Shown: piece after piece, positions 22,049 through 33,858 of the stretch
Position numbering within the stretch: position 1 is the first letter of the stretch
Layout of the letters: each line of letters begins with the position of its first letter
NCBI RefSeq assembly: GCF_009727055.1
Contig: NC_052349.1
Coordinates: 96,250,898 to 96,314,897, forward strand
Direction: 5' to 3'
From: Benincasa hispida
Lineage: Eukaryota; Streptophyta; Magnoliopsida; Cucurbitales; Cucurbitaceae
Length of the DNA stretch: 64,000 nucleotides
Position numbers and translations under genes: made by a program
The notes under the pieces: model-generated
The model's database searches: none
What the model saw: the letters and a program-made list of their open reading frames with translations, nothing else
What the model was told of the DNA's origin: nothing

Positions 22049-25000
22049 TGTAGGATTGTATCAACAACAGCGGAAGCACAAGGATCATCTAAGCACTCAA
22101 ATTCACTAATTTTGGCAAAATATAAAGCATGCTTATGCAGAAAAAAGTGGGTTTCAAGACATACCTCTTGTAAAACTTCTTCAAAGCTCCTTTTCCAGCT
22201 GCTATCTTCTCCATATCTTATTGCAGACCACCTCAAGATCTTCCCCACTATTCTCTTGGTGCTCTAGATTAAGTTGTGAGACTCAAAACAAGCTTGAATC
22301 AAGGGATGAAGAAGAAAAGCTCACTGCAGCAACCTTGTTGAAGAACCATTCTTCAAATCGAATTTTCTCTAAAATTCTCTATAGATTACATGCCCGATTT
22401 TCACTCCAATCTCTTCATTATATTGTAGATCAACATGCAAAGAGAAGAGTTGCATGAGTTGCAACTCATGCTTGGTGAAGACAAGGCAAAGATATTGTCA
22501 TTTGAGTGAGCTATTTAGGTGATGGATAATGGAAAAACCCTTTTTTCCATTTTGTGTGTTTTTGTTTTCCAATTTTCAAATTTTATCTAAAAATCAAAAT
22601 TTTATTTTAAAATGAAAAATTTAATTAATTTCATAAATTAATTATTAAATAAAACTTAATTAATTTAATATCAAATATTAAATTAATTTTAACACATATT
22701 CATCTTTATCTATTTAAATCATATTTAAATATATAAATTCTCCTATTCCGTTTAATTCTAAAATTAAACATATAATTATATCTCATATATTACTAATTCC
22801 CTTAATTCTAATTTGAACGTTTCAAATTAACTCATCACGCTATTCTAGAGCTAATCCGTTACGAGCTAGTAGGGGGACCTCGCGGACCTACAGATCATGG
22901 GCTCCAACGATCAACATTAATTGGTTAAACTCATTAGACCAAATTAATCTCCATTCGTTAACTAATGGGTCACTTTACTAAAGCTCATAGTTACATGTTG
23001 GGTTTTATGTCCTAAAACTTGTGGTATGTAAACAATGGAGCTTATTCTGAAAATTCAATAAAGGTGTTATTGAATAGATCTATTGCTTGAATAGAAATCC
23101 AATAAACCTAAAAGTCCCTTGACTATTGGATGAGTATTTGAACTTTATGTGGAGACATAAAGGTAGATCAGATTCGAGTAAATAGTCAAAATGATCTATA
23201 GTACATGGATAAGGTTGGGTACCTTATTCTGGTAACACTATTGGATACGGCCTGCTTTGCAATTGTTATAAGGAGTTGTAAAGTACTACAAACGAAGTGA
23301 TCCTAATTCGTTCAGTTGGACATGAGGAGTGAGGGTGTCCTTGTGCAAAAGAGTTTGTACAAGATTAGACCATGAAATGATTCACTCTTATTTTATAATG
23401 TTGTTTATGTGAAGACTGACTATTTCAAAGCGATGACCTAGGTAACTTGACCTTAATCCTGAGCTAACTATGAACTTCTTTTTATCTGGGATTGCCCTTA
23501 GATTTGCATAGATGAGGGTTGGCTCAACAGCGCCGGCTTAATATGACTGCCATTTCAGGGGTGAGACTGGATAGATAGCTGGGGACATAGGATGCAAGAG
23601 GGAATTCACTCCTACCCGCTTTAGGGATAGTAGAGAGGTTGTTCCCTTATGTGTTGATTCTAGGGCTTGAACAAGGGATCCTGCTCTCTTATTTGGAATG
23701 AGGGGAACTCGGTTTTGTGATTAGATCACAAAACAATTGTTCATTAGGGGATCAGTGGGGACTTAAGGAACAAGAGGTAATTTCAGGGGTAAAACAGAGA
23801 TTTGACCCAGCCGTTGTTACGAACAACCTGCGAAGGGTTAACTTACTAATCATGGTTATATCGAGTGGACATAATATATCAACAGTGAGGGGAGTTCAAC
23901 TATGGGCTTTAGTGGAGTGACCCATTAGTTAATGAATGAGGGTTAGATTGGTCTAATGAGTTTAGCCAATTAATCTTGGATCGTTGGAGCCCATGATCTG
24001 TAGGTCCATGAGGTTCCCCTACTAGCTCGAAAATGGAATAGCTCTAGAGTAGCGTGATAAGTTAATTTAAAACGTTCAAATTAGAATCAAACAGAATTAG
24101 AGAAAATATATTTAAATATGATTTAAATATATGAAGATGAATTTGTGTAAAAATTAATTTAATATTAGATATTAAATTAACTAGAATTATTTAAATTATT
24201 TAAATAATTATTTATTAATTTTATTTAGGAAAATTAATTTTTGAAATTAATTTGTAAAATTAATAAATTTTTATTTTATAAATAAAATATGATTTTAAAA
24301 TCAAAATGGATTTTTGGAAATTGGAAAATTGCACAAAACTTGAAAAATAGGTTTTTCAATTCATCTTTAAGTAGCTTACAAAGAACCAACCACCTCCTCC
24401 TTTGGTTTAGTCCAAGCATGAGCTGCATCCCATACAACACATCTCTTTGCATGATAGTCTGCAATATATTGAAGAGATTGGAGTGAAGAAAGAAGTGGAT
24501 AGCCGACTGAATTTTTGCTGAAAATTTCGGATGAAGAAGGTGTTCTTCAATGGGTTCTGTTCAGTGAGTTTTCTCCATATTCCCTTTGATTCCAGCTTAT
24601 TTTGAGTCCTACAACTCAATCTAGAGCACCAAGAGGATAGTAGGGAAGATCTTGTGGTGGTCTACACAAGGATTCGGAGGACTTTGCAGCTGAAAATAGA
24701 GATTTCATTGGTTCGGCCAAGGTATGTTCATGAAACCTATTATACTCTGTTTTTAGCATGTTTCTTTTCAACCAAAATTAATGAATTAGAATGCTTATGG
24801 ATCCTGATTTCTTCTGTTGCGTGATGATGTCCATCCAACATTGCATTTCCCTCACTGTAGATATATTATGTCCACGTGATTTAACCATAATCAGCAAGTC
24901 GACCTTTCACAGGTTGTTCGTAATAATGGCTGAGTCAAATATCTATTTTACCCCCGAGATTACATCTTATTCCTTAAGTCCCTACTAATTCTCTAATGAA

Positions 25001-25741
25001 CAACTGGTTTGTAATCCAATCACCAAACTAAACTCTCTCAGCCCAGTGAGAAGGTGGAGCCCCTTGTTGAAGACCTGGATTCAGTACTTGAGAGAACAAC
25101 CTTTCTCCTATCCATAAATTGAGTAGGCCTGAACTCCATCTTGCACCCTATGTCCTAACTATCTATCTGGTCTTACCTCTGAAATGGGAGTCTTATTGAG
25201 TCAGCGCTATTAAGTCAACCCTCAACTATACAAATCTAAGGGCAATCCCGAATAAACAAGAGTTCATAGTTAGCTCTGGATTAAAATCGAGTTACCTAGG
25301 TCATCTAGGTGAAATAGTCAGTCTTAAACAGTAAATAGCGTTATAAAGTAAGAGTGACTTATTTCTTGGTCCTGATCTTATGCAAACTCATTGCATAGAA
25401 CGTCCCCACTTCTCATGTCATAACATGTACGAATTAGGATCACATCGTATGTAGCACTTTACAACTCTTTGTAACAACTACAGAGTAGGCTGCATCCAAG
25501 AATGTTACCAGAATAAGGTACCCAACCTCATTCATGTACCATAGATCATTTTGACTATTTACTTGAACCGATTCACTCTTATGTCTCCACATAAAGTTCA
25601 GGTACTCATACAATAGTCATGAGTCTTAGTTTATTGGATTTAGACTTTCATATAATTTATGAGATCAATAACAAGTTTATTGATTATAGAAAATGTTTAT
25701 CATTTTACAAACTGCGAGTTTTTAGGACATAAAACCCAATA
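22049..25741 (-). mobile_element. second-level minus-strand LTR, TSD GAAAG
   Basis: Exact 5-bp duplications GAAAG lie at 22044-22048 and 25742-25746. On the minus strand it starts at 25741 (TATTGGGTTTTATG, first bases mutated from TGTT) and ends CAATCCTACA at 22049. Removing the nested copy and one target repeat leaves about 1843 bp, almost the same length as the nested copy (1845). It is a solo LTR inserted in the outer minus-strand LTR. Confidence 0.82.
22996..24840 (+). mobile_element. innermost plus-strand solo LTR, TSD TTACA/TTGCA
   Basis: The 1845-bp element begins TGTTGGGTTTTATG and ends CATCCAACA. Its flanks TTACA (22991-22995) and TTGCA (24841-24845) differ by one base. Both sides join to a continuous minus-strand LTR sequence when it is left out. 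It has no coding sequence. Short open frames inside it have no family features. Confidence 0.82.
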
Positions 25742-26372
25742 GAAAGGGTGTGACGTGACATTGTTCAAACCCTGGAATTAACCTTTAAGGGAGCAATTTA
25801 TGTACTTGCCTCGACATTGGGGAAGGAGTGAATTTCTTCTTGTGTAGCTATGTTCCCAACTCCCCAATAAAATGAATCCCTAAAATGGTAGGCTTGTTGA
25901 GTCGGCGATCTGGCCACTTTCACCCATACAAATCAAAAGACCACCTCTATAGGCAGAAGTTCACAACACACTAAGGGTTCAGATCATGTTACCTATGGTC
26001 ATCCTGGTGAAATGTAAGTCTCTATTATGAGCGACATTAAATAATAGGACTAAAAATTTCGTGGTCCGGTCTTATATAAACTCCTAGAATATCCCTGTTC
26101 ACATGTCTCCACATGAATTATCAGGATCAAATCATTTGTAGCACTTTACAACAATTGTAACACCTATAAAGTGGGCCATACTGGTAGTGTCACCAAGATA
26201 AAGTAACTGGCGTTTCAGTAATCTATGAGTCTTTTCGAATATGTTCAAAGTAGAAAGCCAACCTCGACAATTCCGCGACCTTATCCATCTACTACAGACC
26301 ATTTAGGTTATCACTTAAACATGATCTACCCGTATGTCTCAACATATATCTTTAAGCTACAAGATAACCTTG

Positions 26373-28096
26373 TGTTGGGTTTTATTCCTAAAACTTGTAG
26401 TTTGTAAAAGATAAACATATTCTATAATCAATAAACTTATTATTGGTTCTATAAATTGCATACGTAAAAGTCTAAATCCAATAAACTAAGATCCATGGCT
26501 ATTATATGAATACTTGAACTTTATATAGAGACATAGAGATAGATCAAGTTTGAGTAAATAACTAAAATGATCTATAGTACATGATTAAGGTTGGGTACCT
26601 TATTCTGGTAACACTATTGGGTGCAAACGAAGTGATCTAGATTCGTTCACGTATTGACATGAGGAGTGGGGGCATCCTATGTAATGAGTTTACATAAGAT
26701 CGAACCAAGAAATAAGTCACTCTTACTTTATAACGTTGTTTACTATATAAGACTGACTATTTAACTTAGATGACCTAGGTAACTCGATCTTAATCCTGAG
26801 CTAACTATGAACTCCTGTTTATTCGAGATTATCCTTAGATTTGCATAGGTGAGGGTTGACTCAACAACGCCGGCTCAATAAGCCTCCCATTTCAGGGGTA
26901 AGATCGGGTAGATAGTTGGGGACATAGGGTGCAAGATGGATTTCATGCCTACCCATTTTAGGGATAAGAGAAATGTTGTTCTCTTAAGTACTGGATCTAG
27001 GTCTTGAACAAGGGCCCCTACCCTCTCACTAGGCTGAAAGGGTTCTGGTTTAGTGATGGATCAAAAACCAATTGTTTATTAGAGGATCAATAGGAACTTA
27101 AGAAACAAGACGTAATCTCGGGGGTAAAACAGATATTTGACCCAACCGTTATTACAAATAACCTGTGAAGGTCGACTTACTAAATATAATTAAATCGTGT
27201 GGACATAATATATCTACAGTGAGAGGAGTACAACTATGGGCTTTAGTGGAGTAACTCATTAGTTAACGAATGAGGATTAATTTGGTACAAAGAGTTTAGC
27301 CAATTAATCTCGGATCGTTGGAGCCTATGATTTGTAGGTCCGTGAGATCCCCCTACTAGCTCGTAAATGGATTAACTTTAGAGTAGCGTGATAAGTTTAT
27401 TTGAAACGTTTAAATTGGAATTAAATGGAATAGGAGAATTAATTAATATTTAAATATGATTTAAATATTAAATTTATGAAGGTGGATTTGTGTAAAATCA
27501 ATTTTTAAAAATAATTATTTATTAATTTTAGTAGAAAATTAATTTATGAAATTAATTTTGCAAACTTAATAATATTTTCAATTTTTAAATAAAATTGATT
27601 TTTGAAATCATTTGATAAAATTGAAAAGTTTGAAAAACACAAAATGGAATTATGGATTTTTCCATTAACACCTTCAACTAGCTCACACTAAACCCACTTA
27701 AGTTTGGCTTCAATAACACCAAGCATGAGCTGCATCTTATGCAGCCATCTTCTTTGCATGAAAGTACTGCAATAAATAGAGAAGATTGGAGTGGAATTGA
27801 GGCATGCATCAATAGAGTTTTTATTGAAAAATTCGAGTTGAAGAAGTTGTTCTTCAAGTGGGTTGTTGGAGTGAGTTCTTCTCCAAGTTTCTTTTCATTC
27901 AAGCTTATCTTGAGTCCCACAACTCAATCTAAAGCTCCAAAAGAATAGTGAGGAAGATCTTGAGGTGGTTCACAATGAGATTTGGAGAAGTTTTGCAGCT
28001 GAGAATTGAGATTTAAGAAGTTCTACAAAGGTATTACATGAATTAGAATGCTTGTTGATCCTTTTTGTTTCCGCTGCATGCTGATATACTCTTTCA
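26373..28096 (+). mobile_element. plus-strand solo LTR, TSD CCTTG
   Basis: The 1724-bp element begins TGTTGGGTTTTATTCC and ends ATACTCTTTCA. Exact 5-bp duplications CCTTG lie at 26368-26372 and 28097-28101. Outside them the outer minus-strand LTR continues without a gap. It is closely related to the copy at 22996-24840. Confidence 0.85.
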
Positions 28097-28240
28097 CCTT
28101 GGATGTTAGTTTATTAGTTTGTGGTTAATGCAACTAATTTTGAAATAAAACATCATATATTTTATTACATAAATAAAATGTTTGTACAATGCAATTACAA
28201 ACTATAGAACCCTACGAGATTTAAGGCATCAACCACAACA

Positions 28241-29309
28241 CGTTAGAGAATTAACAATCAAATTCTAATTAATAAGAGAACCATATTACATGCATTTCAT
28301 ATTATACTATGGATGTATCATGCTCAATGCAAATTGATTTTCAATTTTACTAATATAACACTTATATTAAACAATTCATGAAGATCAACCATGCATACAC
28401 AAAAACATAAATAAATATAACCCTTTATATTTACCTAAGTAATGTCATGCATTATGCTTTTCTAATTTCATATATTTAACATATCAAAATATATTAAATA
28501 ACTCATGAAATTATATAGATATATCATGCATTAAAACCATACATTATAATGCTTATAATATATTAAAATACATGAGCATGCTTAACCTATGGTGGGATTT
28601 ATCTAAATGACATCATAAAATATTTAAATAGCAAATGAACCGGTAATTTGGCCCCTAGGATAAAATAAAGGAATAAATTACAAATTTTATCCTAAAACTA
28701 CTTCTGTCGCTTTAGAACCGGACTAGACCAACTCGAACCGACCCAAACCACTTCGAACCGGACTCCAGAACCACGAACCAAGCCAACCCAGTATAAAACT
28801 GGACCAAACCACTTGAACTAGCCGAACCGAGTTGAACCTCCTTGGACCGTAGCTAAATCGCGTGCAACGTAAACCCTAGTGTCGCATGTGTCGTAGCATT
28901 GCAAAGCCGAGAACAGTGTTGCAACACTATGACACTATAAGCCAATTCTAGGTAGTTCATCGATTGTTCTTCCGTTTTGGAAAAAAAATTGGTCTTGATC
29001 TTCATCACAAACAACCCTAACTCTAGACATAGACTTACAGAAGACTTGAATTACATGATTAAATTCCCAAACGTAGGAACCTTTATAAAGTGATAGAATC
29101 AAACATAAAATTCTATGGCAAAAAATTATTGTAAATATTCATTCGTAAAATCACATTCATAACGCAATTCATCCCACCAAACCCAGTGCAAATTTCAAAA
29201 ATCTAAAGTAATTCTACGATATAGCTCTGATACCAAATGTAGGGATAAAAGCCCTAGCGCAACAAAATTAATCAGCACCTTTTCTCAAAATTAATTAACA
29301 AATCGAAAT
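28241..29309 (-). mobile_element. non-coding internal region, primer site and LTR stub of a long-LTR element
   Basis: On the minus strand, an LTR end (about 29309-29238, closing TTTATCCCTACA) is followed after two bases by TGGTATCAGAGC (29235-29224), a perfect match to the primer site for initiator tRNA-Met. About 980 bases without any coding sequence then lead to the outer minus-strand LTR at 28240. This is the arrangement of a non-autonomous (LARD/TRIM-like) element: 5' LTR stub, primer site, non-coding interior, 3' LTR. No purine tract is seen just before 28240, so the interior may be deleted. A GAACCGA-rich patch lies at 28720-28850. Confidence 0.6.
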
Positions 29310-30841
29310 ACCTAGTATATAGAAGTCTTTGCACCAATGGCTAGGATGGATACAATAAGAATGATTATTACTCTAGTTGCACGAAAGGATTGGAAAATTT
29401 TTCAGCTTGATATTAAGTCGGCTTTTCTCCATGGTGAATTGAAAGAAGATGTTTCTATAGAATAACCAAAAGGGTATCAAAAGAAGGGAAATGAGCACTT
29501 AGTTACAAATCTTTATATGGATTAAAACAAGTCCCACAAGCTTGGTTTAATCGAATTGAAGCACATTTCTTAACAAAGGATTTTAAAGGTGCAATAGCAA
29601 GCAAACATTATTCACAAAGAGAATCATGGAAGGAAAAATTATCATTATAAGTGTGTATGTTGATGGTTTAATTTTTACCAGTGATGATGAAGTTATATTG
29701 AATGAATTTAAAAATTCCTTGTTGCGAGAATTTGATATGTCTAACTTGGAAAAAATGGGATTCTCTCTTGGTATTGAAGTGTCACAAAAGTTTAATGGTA
29801 TTTTTATATGACAAAAATATATATATTAGAAGTTTTAAAAAGGTTTGGCATACTAGAAAGTAATTCATTGAGTAGTTCAATAGTTCCTGGCTTCAAAATG
29901 AGTAAGGATGGAAATGGAATCACTGTTGATGATACACACTACACGAAGTTTGTGGGAAGTTAATTTATCTCACGGCCACTAGATCTGACGTGATGTTTGC
30001 CACTTGTCTTATAAGTAGGTACATGGTGAACTCAATAGAAGTTCATCTATAAGCAGCCAAACGAATACTTTGATACTTAAAAGGGACCGTGAATTATGGA
30101 ATTCATTATAAGAAAGGAAGGAAATGGTAAATTGTTGGCATATACAGATAATGACTATGCTGGAGATACGAAAGATTGAAAAAGTACATATGGGTATGTA
30201 TTTTTAATGAGTTCAGGTGTCATTTTGTGGTGTTAAAAAAACAACCTATTGTAACTTTATCTACTACCGAAGTTGAGTTTGTAGCGGTTGCAGTTTGTGC
30301 TAGTCAGGGAGTTTGAGTGAAGAGAATTTTGAAGGAGATGAGTTTTTCTGATGAAGGTTGCACTACTATACCATGTGACAATAGTTCAACCATCAAGCTG
30401 CCTAAAAATCCCATTACACATGGACATATCGATGTGAGATTTCATTTTCTAAGAAATCTTACCAAAAAAGGTGTAGTTGAATTAGTTCATTATGGAAGTT
30501 AAGACCAAGTGGCAGACATCATGACCAAACTCTTAAAGTTTGAAGTTTTTCAAATGCTTCGAAGGTTGCTGGGAGTATGTGAGATTTTAGATAAAAACTA
30601 ATTGCCACTGTGCATTTAGTTTAAGGGAGGGAATGAAAAGTGTTTTTTTATTGTATTTAGTTAGAATAATTCCATATTCTTTAGGGATCTTTTACTTGAT
30701 TCAAATTTGATTACCATTTAGCTAGTTTGTGGTTAAAGTGGGTTGCGATTTTTCCTCTTTTCATCATGGGTTGTATTCTGTTTATTTAAAATTTTCAAAC
30801 TGATGAATAACAATACAATTTTGTGGTTGTAGCTCTCAACA
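29310..30841 (+). mobile_element. Ty1/copia 3' fragment with RT, RNase H, polypurine tract and 3' LTR
   Basis: The fragment starts within reverse transcriptase (EVFAPMARMDTIRMI, then FQLDIKSAFLHGELKEDV) and continues through SVYVDGLIF, FSLGIEVSQ, LLAYTDNDYAGD, QPIVTLSTTEVEFVAVA and HIDVRFHFLRN. The catalytic YVDD is changed to YVDG at about 29660, and several stops interrupt the frame. A purine tract (TAAGGGAGGGA) precedes the LTR, which spans 30634-30841 (TGAAAAGTG to CTCTCAACA, 208 bp). The 5' half of the element and the 5' LTR are missing; its left edge abuts the LTR stub of the preceding element. Confidence 0.85.
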
Positions 30842-31837
30842 ATTTGATTTCTGATGGTTCATATTAGAACTCTTTATATTTAAGGATCAACTTCAAAATT
30901 ACAGTATTAATGTGCGTATAAATATTGAATTTGTGAAGACTCGATTATGTAATCAAATGAGAGACCAATGGATGAATAATTTTTTTTTATATCATATATT
31001 GAGAAAGATTTATTTGATAAGTTAGGTAATGAAGTTAACATGGATCGATTTCAAATTTTCATTTCAGCAAGATTCGATTCCTTAGGGTTACATTTTTAAA
31101 TTTTATTTTAATTTCATTATATATATTGAAAACATTTCAAATATATATTTATGCATTATCTAAATTTTCAATTTTCATTATTTGCTCGTTAATGAGTATT
31201 ACTCTTTTTATCTCATTTTCTAATTTTCATAACTATGTAATTTGTACCAAGTCTTATTATTTTTACTCATGGGTAAAGAGTTTAATTATGGTTTAAAAAA
31301 TCGTTTAATTCTGGTTTAAAAAATCTTTTTAAAAAAATCCCAATTAAAACTCTGGAAAGTATTATGAAATTGAGGAGCACAACAAAATATAAATACCCAA
31401 AAATTATAATATTAAAATAAATAAATAAATAATAAAATATTAGAAATATTAGAAATATAAGAACATAAAGAAAATATGAAATTTGTGAAATTTCTCCTTT
31501 TAAAATTTCACTCCAAAATTCTCATTGGTTTTTCCACCAATATATGTTTAATCCAAGATCCACCGAATGCAACTATTTATAAGCAATTTGTCAAATAAGA
31601 ACTAGAATTACACAAACACTAAAAATGTGTAATTATGAAACACGTGGTCAACATATGGAGTAATAGGAGAATGACACTTGATCTTTGACACTAAGCATGA
31701 TTATTTACATCACATATATTATAATATTTAATTTAATTTCTTTTTTGGAACAATATGAGAAGTGATTGGATCTCTAATTTCGAGACTGATTTTACAAATT
31801 TTATGTCAGTTAAATTATGTTTATATCACTAACTCAA
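30842..31837. other. AT-rich intergenic DNA
   Basis: No gene or classifiable element is visible. A segment around 31364-31390 (GAAATTGAGGAGC) recurs in inverted orientation near 38378-38390. Confidence 0.5.
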
Positions 31838-32073
31838 ACCGAACCTCAGAGGCAATTAATCACATTGGGCTAACCTTCTGTGTTCCATGAAAATTTTGTA
31901 GACATTCAGGGATTAAGAGGCCTCAAAAGAATTGGGCTCCATAGGAGTAAGAGCCCAACATGAAACAACTAACAGTAACAAGTCATTTCATGAAATGAAA
32001 ATCTTTTACAAAATTTTCATAGAACAAAGAAGGTTAGCACAGTGTGATTAATGGCCTCCAGGTTCTATTTTGG
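31838..32073. repeat. fold-back repeat with about 60-bp arms
   Basis: The left arm (GAACC...GGC.ATTAATCACA, GCTAACCTTCT, ATGAAAATTTTGTA, ending at 31900) is matched in reverse complement by the right arm (TACAAAATTTTCAT from 32007, AGAAGGTTAGC, TGTGATTAAT, GGCCTCCAGGTTC to 32073). There are only a few mismatches, and a loop of about 106 bases. The transcript would form a stable hairpin. No target duplication is evident. Confidence 0.8.
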
Positions 32074-32379
32074 GATATTCAGTCATACAACACTAATTAC
32101 ACTCTCATTTGTAAAAATAGCAAAATGTCGAATTATTATAAAATATGGCAAAATTCGTGTATTGTGAGTAACTTTTATGTCAATTTTAAAATGCCTCGTA
32201 GATCTTCTATCTCCAAATTAGATTATATTAAAAATGAGATATTTCTAATTTTTTACTTGAGTTTAGGAGTAAATCCCCTCCGGATCTGAAATACAGAAAT
32301 ATGATCCATTATTGTTAGTATAGAAAGTCTGGGTGATGAAGCCCTTCTAGCTTCTTCACCACAAGTCTGAAGCTCATAC

Positions 32380-33170
32380 TTCCTCAAAATAAGTGGCGTC
32401 CATGGCTGCCACTTCATCATCTTTACCACCATCGGTTAATGCAAGAAAAAATCAAACAAAAGAACCTGATTCTATTGAAACCCCATGAGACAAAGGGGGA
32501 ACGGGGGGGAATTTCAGCCCCACAATCTTTCTAAGATCTTCATAATATTATTTGACAAAACATGTATTCAAAATTTTTCATTATTGTTTAATGACTAGTA
32601 GGATATATTTGGCCTTAATGAGGCTATCCTACCATACCAAATTCTTGAAAGTTTTAAATACTTTTCAAATAATATTTTCTCAAATTCTTTTGAATTAATT
32701 CTATTGTTTTCAAATTATTTTCATTTGACATAGATCTTTTGTTGGAATTACTCAATCACAATCAAATGGAATCTCCCATCTTTTTTTAATATACAGAATC
32801 AAGTAGTGGGACAAATTCAACACCGCTATTGCTTCAAAAAATGTGGTGAAAAATGGTTTTCCATCTAGCCAAACCTACGAAAAAGTCAACAATTCCTGAC
32901 TCAAAAATCAAGACTAGTGACTGCAATGACACAAGTATCAAGTGAAGAACTCAATGTTATCCTTCAACAAATTTCATCTCAATCTACTATTAGCCAAGAA
33001 GAAAATACATCCAACATTCAAGAAGAAGAGGATAAAACGAATTTACAAATTTTATGCATCACATTTACACCAAAATCCAATCCACCAATCCAAATCAGTA
33101 GAAGACAAAATTCTCAAATTGCAAATGAAGTCAAAGTGTTGTACGTATTTCAATTTAGGTTTTAATGTGT
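32380..33170 (+). pseudogene. endogenous pararetrovirus fragment, C-terminal coding region
   Basis: Broken frames on the plus strand resemble the 3' end of the coding region of endogenous Caulimoviridae-like sequences. Short recognisable stretches are MAATSSSLPPSVNA near the start, a tryptophan/lysine-rich patch around 32840-32870, and a last open stretch at 32917-33165 with SSEELNVILQQISSQ. Stops are frequent. The assignment rests mainly on position, directly before a promoter-like region and tRNA-Met primer site, and on the neighbouring minus-strand pieces; taken alone the match is weak. It is a dead relic. Confidence 0.45.
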
Positions 33171-33220
33171 CAAAGTATTACACAGTTGTAATTTTAAAAC
33201 TTTAAGTATCATCTTTTGTA

Positions 33221-33303
33221 AAGACATGTCCTACAACCCACGATGTTAGGAATAATTTATAATGTGTCAAGACATGTCCTACAACCCACGATGTTAGGAA
33301 TAA
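33221..33303. repeat. 48-bp direct repeat upstream of the viral-type TATA box
   Basis: Two copies of AAGACATGTCCTACAACCCA... start at 33221 and 33269, sharing about 35 bases. They end some 60 bases before the TATA box. Repeats in this position resemble enhancer duplications of pararetroviral promoters, which is inference. Confidence 0.75.
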
Positions 33304-33360
33304 CTTGTCATTGTAAATTATAACGTGTCCTATTAATATAATGCATGAAAAGCTTCTCAT

Positions 33361-33472
33361 CTATATATAAAGAAAACTTAGTATGGATCGGGGTAGAAGT
33401 CTTTTTCTAGTATTTTGCAGTTTTTGCCTTGAGAGAAAAACGAACTTGTACTCTGTCAAAATTTTTAATAAA
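33361..33472 (+). promoter_or_regulatory. pararetrovirus-like promoter: TATA box and downstream AATAAA
   Basis: CTATATATAAAG (33361-33372) is a strong TATA box. AATAAA follows at 33467-33472, about 75 bases past the expected start site. A TATA box closely followed by a poly(A) signal is the layout of the terminally redundant region in Caulimoviridae. The phrase GGATCGGGGTAGAAGTCTTT occurs twice, near 33384 and 33533, so this region is partly duplicated. Confidence 0.55.
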
Positions 33473-33845
33473 AGTTCTTCATTTCTCCACGTACTACTTT
33501 GTCATTCCAACTCCTAATTACAAAATTCAATTAGGATCGGGGTAGAAGTCTTTCTCCACGTACTCTTAACAATATTTATATTTTCAACATCAAGTTTATT
33601 TATTTAGAAAATCAATTATATTTAGATTTTCCAAAATTTAACTTCATCATTTCCCACATATCCATGATGTTAAACTTAACTTCACCCTTTCCCAACAAAT
33701 TCATCATTTACATAATTCTCTATCCCATGCATTCATCATTTTCTACAATTGCCACGTGTCAAGCATAAAAACATCCACATATTCTACGATGCCACCTCAT
33801 GCTACATGCATCCACCTTGCAATGTCCACATGTCCACGTCAAAGA

Positions 33846-33858
33846 TGGTATCATAGCC
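33846..33858 (+). other. tRNA-Met primer binding site of the viral leader
   Basis: TGGTATCATAGCC differs at one base from TGGTATCAGAGCC, the complement of the initiator tRNA-Met 3' end used to prime minus-strand DNA in Caulimoviridae and in LTR elements. It lies about 450 bases past the TATA box, as expected for a leader region. Confidence 0.6.

Larger units (their letters stand above)
20746..28240 (-). mobile_element. outer minus-strand LTR split by two later insertions
   Basis: Read on the minus strand, this LTR starts at 28240 (TGTTGTGGTTGAT) and ends at 20746 (GGATTCCTTCA). Its own sequence occupies 28240-28102, 26372-25747 and 22048-20746, about 2.07 kb. The breaks fall exactly at the target duplications CCTTG and GAAAG of two younger LTRs. 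The bases next to its two ends (TGTTG at the left, CGTTA at the right) do not match, which fits an LTR still attached to an internal region on its 5' side rather than a solo LTR. Confidence 0.75.

Noticed and set aside
21995..22457. Frames of 76-90 codons around 22.0-22.4 kb
   Set aside because: They cross an LTR-LTR junction (22048/22049), so cannot be an old gene.
19161..28240. One single composite element running from 19161 to 28240
   Set aside because: Target duplications and alternating orientation show separate successive insertions instead.
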